Origin: Gentiana macrophylla
Taxonomy: Eukaryota > Streptophyta > Magnoliopsida > Gentianales > Gentianaceae
Reading direction: 5' to 3'
Length of the DNA stretch: 64,000 nt
Assembly (NCBI GenBank): GCA_026214975.1
Contig: JAOBSW010000167.1
Span: 39,241 to 103,240, forward strand
Part shown: in pieces, positions 42,791-54,723 of the stretch
Numbering within the stretch: the first letter of the stretch is position 1
Layout: each line of letters begins with the position of its first letter
Made by a program: the position numbers and the translations under genes
The notes under the pieces: generated by a model
Told to the model about the DNA's origin: nothing
What the model saw: the letters and a program-made list of their open reading frames with translations, nothing else
Database searches by the model: none

Positions 42791-44658
42791 CCATCCATGT
42801 TTGTGGCATGTATTCGGCATATGGTTGCATCTTCTTCTTTAGGTTTTATTTAATGGTAAACCTACACGGGTATTGTGCTCTACACGGGTATTCACCATGA
42901 CAATCAATTATCTCATTTTCTTTATTTTATGTGCTGGGGTCTTTCTTTGCTTATCCATGAAGCGATCGTTGGGGTGTATTGAATGCATTTCATTTGGCCA
43001 TCAAGGTGAAGTGCCGGTTTCTCATCTTTGTTTGTCGATGATAGTCTCTTGCTCTTTAAAATGTCGTGATAAGGGTCCGTGTGATGCGTGGTATTTTGAA
43101 TCGCTACGAGATTTTGTCAGGACAATGCCTTAATACTCACAAGTCCAATTTATATATTAGTCAATCGTTGAAGATGGATAGAAAGATGTTATCCGGTTTC
43201 TTGGTGTTTTCAGATGTGGAACCGGGAAGTACCGAAGTTTTCATTCATGACAGGAGATCAAAAATAGGTTGTTCAAGATCTTGAGAATAGTATGCAAAAG
43301 AAACGATTGGTGGAAGGACAATTTATTGTTGCATGCATACACAATAAATACTTATTAATTAAGAGTGTGTTACAGTTATCCCAACAATTGTGATGCAAGA
43401 GTTCACATATACGATGCACTTATTGACATCGTAGAATCTATGCTTTTTTTTTGGGGTGCCATGGAGAATTGTAAGATGCATTGAAATAAATGGGAGGTAT
43501 GCACTATGTAATTCGGGTTCTTCAAATTTTAAATATTTCAACCATAATAATGTGCTTGATGCTTCTTTGGCTTCTCGCCATCTTTCTTCCGGCGCAATTT
43601 GTCGGATGGTTGTGATCTCCTTGTGCATGGTATTAGGTGGCGGATTGGCGATGGCTCTTTAATAAATATCTATTTAGATGATTTCCTAATTAATTCCATG
43701 TTGGCTCGCTTGTCGCTTCTACAAGATGCTAAGGTTCGGTCACTTTTTCTCCCCGACACTCGATCTTGGGATAGTGATTTGGTTATTATCTCCATCTAAC
43801 CTCACGAGGCCTGCACGATTCACAAGATTCCACCGTCACGGGCACTCACATCAATGATATCATGTGGATGTATGACCTCAAGGTTGGTACACGCTAAGTC
43901 TCAGATCGGTTGGCTACTCGCTTTTATCACGGATCGCCTTACGCTACTATCCTCGATCGTTAGATGACCGGATGGTGTGTGTCAAAGAAATATGGTCTAT
44001 GACGATTCGCCATGTATTGTGCACTTTTAAGGCATTGCTTGCACGATCGTTTTCTAGTGAGGGAATCTCTCCATAGGCGTAGACAAAGGTAATGGAGTTT
44101 ATGAAGTTGTGCGAGACTAGTTTCAGTAGTCTCCATCATGCTTTGTTATGGTGTACTATTCCACGGGCCGATGGGGACGACGGGAGATAGGGTCCTCTCT
44201 CGATGGCCTGGAGTTTTTCCATGATTTTAGTTCACATTAGAGTTCATGTTCTCTCAAAGCGAGGATACTCATTTGGCTCAGATAGAGACTACATTTTGGT
44301 ATATTTCAAAGCTCGTGTGCCTCGGTACTTTGATTATCGTGATACCAATATTGGGAGAATTATTTCCACAAAGGGAGTGTGATGCACGTGAATTTGTGGA
44401 CATTTTACGGTCTTCCCTCAGTTAGCCGGAGGGTTCGCCATGGTCATCCAATTGGCAGCTGCCTATTGATGGCGGGTAAAGTTAATGTGGACCCGTCTCT
44501 ATCAGAGGATTCATGAGCCTACAGAGATGTTATTTGGGGACCGGATGGCCATGTGTTGTGCGCTTGTTCAGGAGTTTGGACATGCACTTAGACTAGAGTC
44601 GGGCGGAGCTTCTTCCATTCACAATGCCCTTATCTTTGCATGTGATTTGATTTATCGT

Positions 44659-46229
44659 TGTTAGAGATAATGACAAGATTGAGTGTTTAGATAATGTTGT
44701 TGGAATTTGAATTATGATACAATTGTTAGGATAAATTATTTGATTTAGATAGACTTATATTTGAATAGATCTCTATCATTAATTAGTCTATAAATATTGT
44801 AATGTTCAATCACTATTATCAATCCAATACAATCTCTTTTATATTTTCTATTATGGTATCGTGAGCTTTCGACTAACGCCTTTCGTGATCCAGCTAATCA
44901 TAAATAAATTCATTTGGGTGGGGTTTCATTACCGTGAATCTACACTAACCCACACCCTCACCCATATTCTTTCACATAGTTTTTTTCGTTGATTTTTTTA
45001 GTCATCAAAATAAATTGCTCTATTGTCATTATCATCTCCCAAACCTCTCGAATTTTTTCCCAAATATTCGTGCAAGTCCAACGTGCCTTTCTTTGGATCA
45101 CCAATTTGGATGTGATGAGAACAAGTGGATGAAGGAGAGTAACAAAGAACACAAAAACCGCTTCTTTCACATAGTTTTTTCGCTGATTTTTTTAGTCATC
45201 AAAATAAATTTCTATTGTCATTATGATCCTTCAAACCTCTCGCAATTTTTTTCTCATATCTTTAGCAGTCCAACGCCCTTCCTTTGATCATCAATTTGAT
45301 GTGATGAGAACAAGTGGATGAAGGAGAGTAGCAAAGAACACAAACACAACCCGTAGTGACGGAGCTTTAAAGAGCGAAGGAAGCCGTAATCAAATATTTT
45401 TACAATCATGTTTTATTTTTCTCCCAATCACCGAAAGTGTGATTTTTACTCCCAATATGTCTTTTCTTTATTTTTCTTCTATTCTTTTCTCCCATTTATA
45501 ATCAGTTTATATTTTTTTTTCCTAAAAGAAGTTTTGTCTATCACAAACTTTATCAAACCGTTTTTTTTTCTTCAGGATTTTACAACCCTCAATTCCAAAT
45601 TTTATTAAGGTTTTTTACAATCTTTCATTCCAAATTTTCTTAATTAGGTACAAATTTCTCCATTCCAACTTTTATTAAATGTTGTCCTAATCATGTGATG
45701 ATCACCAGTGGTGACCACAAATCATTCTTTTTATTCAGTTATAAATTGTTCTATTTTTTAGGGTATCAAATCCTTTCAATGATAATATTCCCTTGAAATA
45801 TTTCCTCCTCTTTATCAATTCTTCTATTACTCTTCAAAAAAATTCATTTCTTCTATGACTCTTCAAAAGATTTGAGTCATCCATTGCCGATTCAAGTAAT
45901 ATCAAGTTGATGTGAAGTTGTTATTGCCGAATTTATACGGAGGAGTTTGTTGTGTGCATCATATGAAGAAAACAAGTTTCATTTTTACGAGTCAATCTCT
46001 ATGTTCATTGCATACCATGAGATCATGGGGCGTGTTGTAGAGATAATGACAAGATTGAGTGTTTAGATAATGTTGTTTAAATTTGAATTATAATACAATT
46101 GTTAGGATAGATTATTTGATTTAGATAGACTTGTATTTGAATAGATCTATATCATTAATTAGTCTATAAATATTGTAATGTTCAATCACTATTCTCAATG
46201 CAATACAATATCTTTTATATTTTCTATTA
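44659..46229 (+). mobile_element. TRIM (miniature LTR retrotransposon), 1571 bp
   Basis: LTRs 44659-44853 and 46036-46229 (~195 bp, closely similar) with flanking ATCGT/ATCGC (5 bp duplication, one change). Immediately after LTR 1 comes TGGTATCGTGAGC, a primer-binding site of the initiator-Met tRNA type. No coding domain inside. LTRs hold a TATAAATATTG box. It sits in the RNase H part of the LINE. Confidence 0.88.
44973..45350. repeat. Tandem duplication inside the TRIM (~190 bp unit)
   Basis: Units start at about 44973 and 45168, both with CACATAGTTTTTT, TTAGTCATCAAAATAAATT and GAACAAGTGGATGAAGGAGA. The unit copies differ by several substitutions and small deletions. 45360-46035 is AT-rich, with nothing recognisable. 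Confidence 0.88.
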
Positions 46230-46985
46230 ATCGCAACATTTTCTTGGAGTCCTGATTCACTCTCATGTGTTGTTCGGCCTTCACTCTCATACACGGATGA
46301 CTTCATTGCAGTGCAAAAATGCTTTTACTACACATGGATTAAATCATGGAGCTACTATCTGAAGCACCCTTGATATATCATAAAGTGGTGCAACTGGGTG
46401 GACTCGCTCTTTTATATCCTCATTTTCACTATTTTTCAAATATTTTGACTGAGCCTTGAATCCCTTACAACGCTAAATTATTGGAATCGCGATACACATG
46501 AAAGATCTACACCCATACATGGAACTTCGTCGTTGGGAAACACTCTTCACTTATCTAAGCGAGTTCAAATCGGATTGTACCGCTTATGATTCTCTTTTTG
46601 ACCTTCGCAGATATTCTACATAACACTTGCATAATTTTTGATCTTGCATAGACGGAGTCGCAATAGACTCCGATCGAATAGACACCGGACGATTCATGGA
46701 TTAAGCACAACATGAACTCAAGGATGACATACTACAGCTACCACTTCCATTTCATTGATCTTGATTTGGATGCTACCATTTGGAATTTTGTTGTATTTTT
46801 TTTTTTAAAGAGGATATATTTTGTGGAAGCGTAAGGTGTTGTACTATTTCCTATGTGATGGATTTTCCCACCAAAGATGGGTTTTAAGGATTCTTCGCTC
46901 ACGCCTTGTCGATAGGGGAGGGTCAAGATATGGCGTCAGACGATCTTTTGCGATGATTTAATAAAAGGCTTTGCATACTAAAAAA

Positions 46986-47400
46986 TAGAGAATTAGGAAA
47001 ATGAGATTTTTGAAAGCTTTTAAGGAAAATGATACCATAATAAGATTGATAATGAGAAGGACAACTTCTACAAGATTTATAGCTTAAACAACACACACAC
47101 AATATCGACGAGATATAAAAAAATGTTGTTGCATTAGTATTTTTCTTTCTATTTCATCCTCATTTTTTTCTTTCTCTTCATCCTCGCTTTTAAACACTCA
47201 TATCTTTTGATTTAGATCTTCTAACGTGATAAAAATTTCACGATATTTTTAATTTTTTCGTGCTTTTCATTTCGAGACTTCGTTAGATATCATTACATCA
47301 TTTTTTAGAGATTCACTATCAAAATTCAGTGAATTTCGATAGTGGATTTTCATAAATTAGTTTATTTGTTGTACACTAAAATGGAAGTTGAGTGTATTTT
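46986..47400. other. No gene seen
   Basis: AT-rich sequence with a short CA run (~47090). I find no coding signal, repeat border or RNA feature. Confidence 0.5.
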
Positions 47401-49825
47401 TCTTGATTTTGTGGCTATGGTTGAACGTCAATTTGACAAACAATCAAACGTGGTCGAAATGATAATGGTATCTAATTAAATTGTTTGCATGATTATTTCC
47501 GATTGAATGATATTATTTTTTAGACTTCTTGCGTTAGAACTCCACAACAAAACGGGAGAGACGAGAGAAAACACCAACACATTTTAAATGTGGCTGAGTC
47601 TTGTGGCACTCTCAAAGCAGTAAGTTTCCATACGGTGCCATATCCCTAAAATGAGGATAAAAATAGAGTTTTGCTCAAATAGCTCTCTATACAGTAGTCC
47701 CTATCCCTATTTATTTTTAGGATATGAACAAAGGCATCCCTATTTGTGGGATGCACTATTCAACGCCATAAACATATTTAATTGTTAAAAATTATAAGGA
47801 TAGGGATAGTGGATGTCGTTGGAGTGAAATAATAAATATTTAATGTGTATAAATAGGGTTGTGAGGTAGAATATGTATTATTTAATATTATTTGAAATGT
47901 TACAGGATAAGGATAGGGATGTCATAGGTAGGTTTTTGAATTGAGATGTTGTAAAATAGGATATATATTATTTTATATTATTTTAGGGATAAAATTTGGG
48001 GCGCCATCACTGACTCGCCTTAAGATTTCAGTGGGAATTCACCACCAAATTTTGGGGAGAATGTGTCTTAGTCACTTGATTAATAGAACACCCTCCGCTT
48101 TACTTAAGTCCAAATCTCCCAAATGAAGTTGTTTGGGTAAACGCCTGTATGATGCTATTCGATTATTTGGTTGTCTTTGTTATGCTTATAACCAAGGACA
48201 CAAAGTTGACAAGTTTGCTAGTAGGTGTCGTAAATGTATTTTTGTTGGCTACCCTTTCGGGAAGAAAGGTTGGAAATTGTATGATTTAGAAACTCATGAG
48301 TACTTTGTATCATGAGATGTCCAATTTTGAAAAGAATTTTCTTTTGCAACAAATAACCCTAGAATAGGTAATTCCTGTGCTGGGAAATATTGATGATGGG
48401 GCATGGAGTGAGGAAGAGGATGTTGATTAGTGTGATGTGTGCATCGATGGGGGGGGCTGGTGTTGTTGTACATCCCCGTGAAGGAGCCCAAACATGAGAT
48501 GTTTGATGATGACAAGCTAAAAAATATGGTGGAGGAACCAGCTGTGCAAGTTGACGATGACTTAGGTAGAGGGAAACGTGTCAAAACTCCTCAACACGGT
48601 ACCATGATTTTGTTACTCATACTGTACGGAAAATAAGACCATCTGAGAATTCAACTGCTGATTCACCCTCATCAGGTATTCCTTATCCTATAAAATATTT
48701 TGTTAATTGTGAACATTTTTCTATACAACATAGGCATTTTCTTGCAGCCATGACAATGGGACATGAATCATGAGCCCAAAATTTTTAAAGGAAATTATGA
48801 AAGATTCGGGAAGGAGAGATGCGATAAGCGCGTCAGAAGATACAAGCCCATGAAAACAGTGAGACTGGGGTAATGGAGCCTCTTCCACCCAGGAAGAAAG
48901 CGTTAGGGAGACAGTGGATAGATAAAATTAAGTATAAGTTGATGGAAGCAGAGAACACCTCAAAGCAAGACTTGTGATTTATGTAAATCATCATGTGGAA
49001 AGAATTGACTATAATGAGACATTTGCCCTTATGGCAAAAATGGAAACGGTTCATGTTTTTCCTGCAGTTGCAGTTGTTAAAAATTGAGAGGTACATCAAA
49101 TGGATGTACATAATGCTTTTCTTCACGGTTACATGGGTGAGGCAGTTTATATGAAGGTTCCGCCAGGTTTCAAGAATACAAATCCTGACATGGTTTGCAG
49201 TTTGAAAAAGTCGTTGTATGATTTGAAACAATCTCCCGTTGTTGGTTTGCTAAACTCTCCACAACACTGAATAATTATGGTTTTGTGCAATCGAATCCGC
49301 TGTGCCATATTCGGTTCATATTTTGTCCTGTTTATGCAACAACCTAGAGAAGCTCATTGGGAGACAGCTCCAAGGTTGTGCGATATTTGATGAAGAGTCT
49401 GGGGCAGGGAATTTTGCTTCGTGTTGATAGTGACCTCCGCCTAGAAGGTTGGTTGACTCGACCGGGCTAGTTGCCCCCTTATGCGCGCTTCTTGACAGTG
49501 TGGTTCACGCTGCTTGGTCCATGTATCATGGAAGACCAAAAAGCAACAGACGGTGTCAGATCGTCTGTGGAGGCCAAGTATAGATCGATGGAAACAACAG
49601 ATATGAGTTGAAGTGGCTTAAGCTCTCAGTGACTTGGGTGTGCAACATTCAGAGGGTATGCAGATGTATTGTGATAACAGTCCAGATTATACATTGCTCA
49701 AACTCCTGTTTTTCGTGGAATGAACTAAACATATCGAGGCTGATTTCCATTTTGTTCGAGATGCAATCACCGAAGGGCTGATTTGTCCATCCGCAATCCA
49801 AACGCAAGGATCAATTTTTTTGCAC
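47401..49825 (+). pseudogene. Copia polyprotein fragment: integrase, RT and RNase H, internally deleted
   Basis: Integrase: VAMVERQFDKQ (~47405), RNDNG-like, SCVRTPQQNGRDERKHQHIL (~47530), broken by an insertion at about 47636-48007, then LINRTPSALLKSKSP and RLFGCLCYAYNQGHKVDKFA with CRKCIFVGYPFGKKGWKLYD (to 48315). The linker includes FLAAMTMGHE-like and MEPLPPRKKALG-like remnants. RT start: [47 protein letters not shown] (49.0-49.24 kb). The YVDD part is deleted. RNase H: VVRYL, EAKYRSMETTDM-like and HIEADFHFVRDAITEGLI (~49.72-49.8 kb). No LTR is seen on either side. Confidence 0.85.
47636..48007. mobile_element. MITE-like insertion inside Copia integrase
   Basis: Extra sequence between integrase blocks, with roughly inverted ends: GGTGCCATATCCCTAAAAT on the left and TTTTAGGGATAAAATTTGGG then GCGCC on the right. 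Inner AGGATAGGGATAG motifs recur. No clear target duplication, so the family (Harbinger-like or other) is uncertain. Confidence 0.5.
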
Positions 49826-50270
49826 TAGTAAGCACTTTTAAGGTGCCTCAGAACATGATGTGTTGTCCCGGTATCAATAATCCACGTATACTCATCCGTG
49901 AAACGGTCCTTAGGTTTAGCTAAATTAAGAGGTCTACGATGCTCGCCATTATGGTGGGGTGATACCGAAAACCCCGCTTGCTCCGAGGTATCGATCTTTA
50001 TATTCACAACCGACATCTTTCCGCCAATATAGAAACCTAGACGCCGATTTGATAAAAATAACACCAAAACGCAACAGCTTGGTCGTGGGACGGTTAAGAA
50101 AAATTGAATTTTTCAAACTAAAATTCCACCGTTCAGATTCTAGGAAAAAGGGATTCAAATAATCCCTCCAAATTTCGTCATGATCGGAGTTCATTTTGAT
50201 ATCCGATCGCTGCAAGAAAGGTTCTCACTAAACACCAAATCACAGCTAGCTCGGTCACGGAGTACGTGGC
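49826..50270 (-). pseudogene. Copia gag-protease fragment, opposite orientation
   Basis: The reverse strand reads DEYTWIIDTGTTHHVLRHL (~49870-49900), a Copia protease active site with D-T-G intact. Upstream are HNGEHRRPLNLAKPKDRF and a degenerate gag-like tail. It meets the + strand fragment head-on at about 49825, where that polyprotein would reach its C-terminus. Confidence 0.7.
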
Positions 50271-50440
50271 CGCAACAAGAATTTAAGGTTAGGATTGAGA
50301 AATTCATCAAAATTTCGGAAAACTCAGGTCAATAAATGAAAAACAAATAATAGGTTAATGTAAAAAAAATTGAAAGTCAATTTCACGTGCGTGCACACGC
50401 ACACGACACACCCACACACGTACGCATGTACACACCCACA
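50271..50440 (+). repeat. Module a fragment with CA-rich end
   Basis: AATTTAAGGTTAGGATTGAG, CAGGTCAATAAATGAAAAAC and CAATTTCACGTGCGTGCACA, matching 330-470. Interrupted by a hAT MITE within its CA-rich tail. Confidence 0.75.
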
Positions 50441-51196
50441 CATGGGCGGATTTACATAGGGCCGAGGAGGGGCATGGGCCCCCCTCAATTTTTGAGAACT
50501 TACTAGTATGCCCTTATATATTTTGATATTACCTAAGATTCAAAGATGTATATTCCTTACTCACTTATTTTAAAAGATGTTAACCGCGCATAGTGGTTAG
50601 GCTTCTATACTTAAGAATGTGTGGTAGGAGTTCGATCTCCTTGCCAGCATTATTGTTTAATTTTTGCTTCTTCAATAATATATATAATTTCAATTTTTCC
50701 ATTGTATCTTCAATTTTATAAATTGCTACTTTATTTATGATTTCAAACTTCAATCTTAATTACATTGATTTTACCATCATCATTATATATATTTTCTATT
50801 ATTTCATCGTTTCTATATATTGAATTCATGAAAACGAAAAAATATGATATTTGAGTTTGTAAAATAAAATTTATTATATAAAATATTGATGTGATTGCGC
50901 TTAAGTTAAAGAATAATGTAAAACATACGATTTTAAAAACACACGTTATTTAACTTGCCGAGTAATCACATAAGTTTATTCGCACTAGCTAGCTTAATAT
51001 ACATACAAGGCAAGGGTGTGGGGTTCACAAAATTTTCTATGAAGTACGGAAATAATCTATAGGAATTTTCTACTTCTATAAAATTTAAGCAGCCAACTAT
51101 TAATATTTTTATCGTGGAGCATATTTTCTTATATGATTTTTCTCAGAGCATTTGATGGAGCATTGTACCTCGAATCAAAATCTTGCATCCGCCATC
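50441..51196. mobile_element. hAT-type MITE with tRNA-like core (second copy of the family)
   Basis: Left tip CATGGGCGGATTTACATAGG, right tip CTTGCATCCGCCATCG, imperfectly inverted. It is inserted in CA-rich DNA, so the 8 bp duplication cannot be fixed. At 50580-50655 there is CGCGCATAGTGGTTAGGC (A-box-like) and AGTTCGATCTCC (B-box-like), the same arrangement as in 13861-14210. Confidence 0.55.
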
Positions 51197-51198
51197 GC

Positions 51199-51254
51199 AC
51201 CACACACACCCACACCCACACCCACACCCACACCCACACCCACACCCACACACA
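51199..51254. repeat. (CCCACA)n hexanucleotide repeat
   Basis: About eight units. It continues the CA-rich tail of module a that the hAT MITE interrupted. Confidence 0.95.
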
Positions 51255-51735
51255 ATAAGAGGACACTGGCAACAAGAATAAGACCCATTGAGAATTATTG
51301 AAGTACTGGATCATGAAGATGAAGAAGGGGCCTTTAGGAAAATATGATAATTTTGAAATCTCTGCTTCTTCTTCAACACTTTCTATAACATAGTCTTTAC
51401 CGATTTACAAGAAGCATATTAAAGTGGAATGCGATAAAATGTTGTATTTGTCAGGTAAAAGTCTATATATATGTGTTACATTGTCATCTTGTCGATCATG
51501 AAACGAATGTGAAACTAACAAAAAAAAAAACTAAATGCATTTCTGTCTGCGCGAATGAATCCAGTCAAAATCGACATGCAATTATCTGGGACCTCATAAC
51601 TCTAATTAAAAATTAATCAGAGCGACAAACAACCGTGAATAATGCCAGTAAAATCAAACGATCAAAATCCAAGCAACGCCATTGAAAAATTCAGCCACCC
51701 GACCAACCACACATGTGAAAATCAAAAGCTTCACC
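51255..51735. other. No gene seen
   Basis: AT-rich sequence with no match to the modules and no coding frame of note. Confidence 0.4.
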
Positions 51736-51969
51736 TCAATTTTTTCCTTGGTGAACAGCCACTGCTTCAGTAAATTTCCGTGAAATCCTTTCTGTTTCTT
51801 CCGCTTCGCCACCTTTTCTGTTGGAACCGCCATTGAGAAGACAGCGATTCAAACAATGACAATCTGGGTGAACTGGATTGCAACCATAAATTTCACTGGT
51901 GCATTCAAAGGTGGTTGATGTTGAATAATAGTTGCCCAATTTGCTAGCGGATAGGTTTGAGGGCACCAA
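51736..51969 (-). CDS. Small Cys-containing ORF of unknown function
   Basis: 77 codons, uninterrupted: starts MVPSNLSASKLGNYYS, then FECTSEIYGCNPVHPDCHCL with five Cys in a short stretch, and a charged end. The frame stays open upstream of the Met (ELLNLVPS), so it may be part of an exon rather than a whole gene. No signal peptide. I do not recognise it; chance or a captured exon are both possible. Confidence 0.25.
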   Translation of the reverse strand: MVPSNLSASKLGNYYSTSTTFECTSEIYGCNPVHPDCHCLNRCLLNGGSNRKGGEAEETERISRKFTEAVAVHQGKN

Positions 51970-51984
51970 ATTAAGGAGTTCCTT

Positions 51985-52480
51985 GATCCAATAAAAATGA
52001 CATATTCAGTGAGACAAAAATAAATTAGATAACTGAATGTACTCTTGTTCTAAAAGGGCATAAACTAATACATTACATGAAAATAAAAAGAAAAAGAACA
52101 ATTAATCTTGTAGAGTACCTATGATATGTCATGATCAACGATCTCTCTGATACATAATTTTTTAACGATGACTGTTCAATCAGAATCTTCAAAATAAAAG
52201 GCGTTGTTTTCATATTTCTTGCAAAACTTTCACAACAATAGAAAGCTGTCAGAAATCTTGAAGAATTGGGTAATTGTATACACTTTATATATATAGGAGC
52301 TGCGCTGCAACAACTTAGGGTTAGTGAAATTTGGGTAATGGTACACACTTTATATATAGGAGCTTATGATGATATGCTACAGGCGCGCATTTAGGTTAGG
52401 GGTTTGGAAATTCACAAAATTTCAAAAACTCGAAGTCAATAAATGAAAAAAAAAATAATGGGTTAATGTAAAAATAATAG
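51985..52480 (+). repeat. Module a, copy 4
   Basis: TAACTGAATGTACTCTTGTT, ATGATATGTCATGATCAACG, and two GGGTAAT..ACACTTTATATATA blocks, ending AATAATGGGTTAATG. Confidence 0.78.
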
Positions 52481-52735
52481 AGGTCTATTTCAGACGCCAC
52501 AAGACACCATATATATATATTTTACACACCTTCTAATGTTTATTGCTGGCCAACCACCCAAATGTACACAAAGTGGCGCTTTGAGTCTACTATACAATTT
52601 TATTTGAAGGTGTGTGTCCTAGCGTGTTTACAATGATACAACTAAAGAAATAATTTTTATACATAATGTGGCATATAATGTGTTATTTATCACTCCTCGA
52701 ATAATAATTAAGGCTCAAGTTTTAAGAAGCTTAAC
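52481..52735 (+). repeat. Module b, copy 4
   Basis: GCTGGCCAACCACCCAAATG, TACTATACAATTTTATTTGA, GATACAACTAAAGAAATAAT (no MITE) and AATAATAATTAAGGCTCAAG. Confidence 0.75.
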
Positions 52736-53504
52736 GTGGGTACGACCGACATCGCGACAAGAGGCACTTTCGCATAATCGATCCTTCAAACAAGCGGCGT
52801 CAAGAAGCTCATCCCAATATGGGGAATTAAATCGATCGATCTTCATACAAAGGTATATCGTTCTCCGTCATCTATGGTCACCGAGAGGGATGTCTCTAGC
52901 TCATTCAAATTGACATTGTGTGTGTTCTCCTCGCCTTGAACTCTTGGCTCGGAATGCACTGCCTTGGATCTTGGATCTCTGATATGAGCAATATGGTCGT
53001 TTAGAAAATATTACCCCACGATGGTAACGGCCACAATAATGGTTTCATGATTTCGCCTTCCATTATGATACGAGATACAAACTTTCGATATGTGCATGTT
53101 CAAGGACCCAAACATTTAAATAATGACTCCAACAAAAGAGCTCTATATGAAGAATATCCCAAAATCAAACTTCATTAATAGGTTAACTCTAAATTCACTA
53201 GTTACGTAGGCGCATAATCTTCATTGGCTCACCTATAATTCATATCAAATCCGCCACTCAAACTCGCTGGTTCCACACAAAGCCCAATTTTGTTTATTCG
53301 ACAAAGATGGTCTAAATTATGTGATTGTCTTACCATGTCGGGTTCAAGAGAATAATGTGTCACGACAACAGCTTTTGATGGACATGACCAATTTTACATA
53401 ATTAAAAATTGACTTACGTGACTAATTTTGTGATCGGAATAAAATCAGAAGTAAACCTAAGAACGTGACAAGTTAGAGGACTAAAATTACAGTTTTGCCA
53501 CTTA
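52736..53504 (+). repeat. Module c, copy 3
   Basis: GTGGGTACGACCGACATCG, CATCCCAATATGGGGAATTA, CATGTTCAAGGACCCAAACA and ATATCAAATCCGCCACTCAA, parallel to 39137-40450. Confidence 0.78.
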
Positions 53505-53665
53505 GTATTTTTTTTTTTATTATATGTCGCTTACTTAAAACAAATTTAGTATTTAATGCTAATTTTGACATCTTGCCACTATTTATTGCTACAAGAATGA
53601 TATTTATTTCTGTGGAGAAAGAAAACAAATTAAATCCATATAACGCAAAAGTGAATTACTTACTA

Positions 53666-53964
53666 ACTATGTCCCAAAATGTAAGTTCATTTAATTTTTT
53701 TGTTTTGTCCTATAATGTAATTCCATTTAGATAACCAATGAAGTATTTATTACATTTTCTTTTTTACCCTCATTTACTATTTACTCACATACTTTCCACT
53801 ACTTTGCATTAATAATAGTCAAATGTTATTTTAGATTTTTTTCATCAAAACTAATGACGATAACCAATTTAACAAACTTTCTTAATCTGTGAAAAACCCA
53901 AATGTTAAACTTTCTTAATCAGGTGAATAACCCCAAATGGACTAACATTTTGGGACGTAGATAG
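53666..53964. mobile_element. Mariner-type MITE (~300 bp)
   Basis: Left CTATGTCCCAAAATGTAAGT, right ACTAACATTTTGGGACGTAG ending GATAG, with TA at both borders (the left one is slightly damaged). Absent from the parallel module at 40.6 kb. Confidence 0.8.
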
Positions 53965-53980
53965 TATTAAGTTTTTTTAT

Positions 53981-54363
53981 CGGGAAATTAGTGATAGGAC
54001 ACAACTGAATATTTTTAAGTAACAGATACCGTGATATTTTTTATAGGAGAAGGACAATCGCATAATTTTTATATGAGAAGGACAAATAATGAATCTTAAA
54101 ATCTGAATCCCAAATCAAGAAATTTAGACATGAATTTTGATGCTGAATCCTTAAAATCAGTTGAATTTCGACAATGAATTTTGAAAATTAGTGAATTCGG
54201 ACAATGAATTTCGGCAATGAATTTAAACAAAGTGAATTTCGAACACAAGTGAATTTTGACAAAGGAATAAATAGTTTTGTCCTTTATGCATAAGTTTCAA
54301 AAGATCGCCCTTCTACTCAATTGATAAAATATTTCGCTATTCTCCTCATTCCCCTTTTAAAGG
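53981..54363. mobile_element. Insertion with repeated GAATTT(C/T)GACAATGAATTT motif
   Basis: Bounded by near-copies of TTATTAAGTTTTTT (about 53966-53979 and 54366-54379), so it is an insertion relative to 40.6 kb. The interior (54120-54260) repeats GAATTTCGACAATGAATTTT-like units several times. Family unknown. Confidence 0.5.
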
Positions 54364-54466
54364 CTTATTAAGTTTTTTAATATGTGTAAAGTATGTACAT
54401 AAAAATTAGGACAAAGATAGTAGATCGATAAAAAGGAACAAAAAAAATAAAAAGGCACAAATTGCA

Positions 54467-54723
54467 ATTTAGTCCTGTAAGTTGTCACATTTTTTGTTTT
54501 GTCATGCTTTTACTCGATGACAACATTAGTCCCGTAAGTTGCATTTTTTTCAATTTTGGTCATGTCTCGCTGGAGGGAGTCTGTTGACAAGGCACAAAAT
54601 CCAGCCAAAATGACTTACATTGCAATAGAAACTTACCATTTCACCCCTCTTTGTCCACGTAAGCAAATTTCCAATACAAAATTGCTTACATGCCAACTTA
54701 CAGGACTAAAATTGCAATTTTGT
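54467..54723. mobile_element. MITE with TTTTAGTCCTGTAAGTTG inverted ends (copy 2)
   Basis: Left AAATTGCAATTTAGTCCTGT, right TTACAGGACTAAAATTGCAA; orthologous in position to 40691-40945. Confidence 0.75.

Larger units (their letters stand above)
42840..46985 (+). pseudogene. L1-type LINE, 5'-truncated, split by a TRIM
   Basis: Degenerate RT palm (42.88-43.27 kb): LIFFILCAGVFLCLSMKRSL, VSHLCL where family members have V-S-H-L-L-F-A-D-D, then ILNRYEILSGQCLN and THKSNLYISQS. Next the post-RT region: KYFNHNNVLDASLASRHLS and GIRWRIGDGSLINIYLDDFL (43.52-43.69 kb). After degenerate linker comes the RNase H domain: KVNVDPSLSED, then YRDVIWGPDGHVLCACSG (~44480-44560) and SSIHNALIFACDLIYR. The TRIM (44659-46229) interrupts here; NIFLES resumes after it. 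The element ends TTTAATAAAAGGCTTTGCAT plus a short A run (~46.95-46.98 kb). No intact frame. Confidence 0.82.
53505..54466 (+). repeat. Module d, copy 5, with two insertions
   Basis: TTTAGTATTTAATGCTAATT through AGGACAAAGATAGTAGATCG, parallel to 40470-40690 but extended by a mariner MITE (53666-53964) and another insertion (53981-54363). Confidence 0.75.

Noticed and set aside
42873..43133. Membrane-like ORF starting MCSTRVFTMTINYL
   Set aside because: Its hydrophobic stretch matches the F-I-L-C-A-E region of a LINE RT in sequence order, and the following frames continue the LINE, so it is not a separate gene.
50441..51196. A real tRNA or SINE at 50.58-50.66 kb
   Set aside because: Boxes are present but there is no separate target duplication or A tail around that block; it seems to be part of the hAT MITE.
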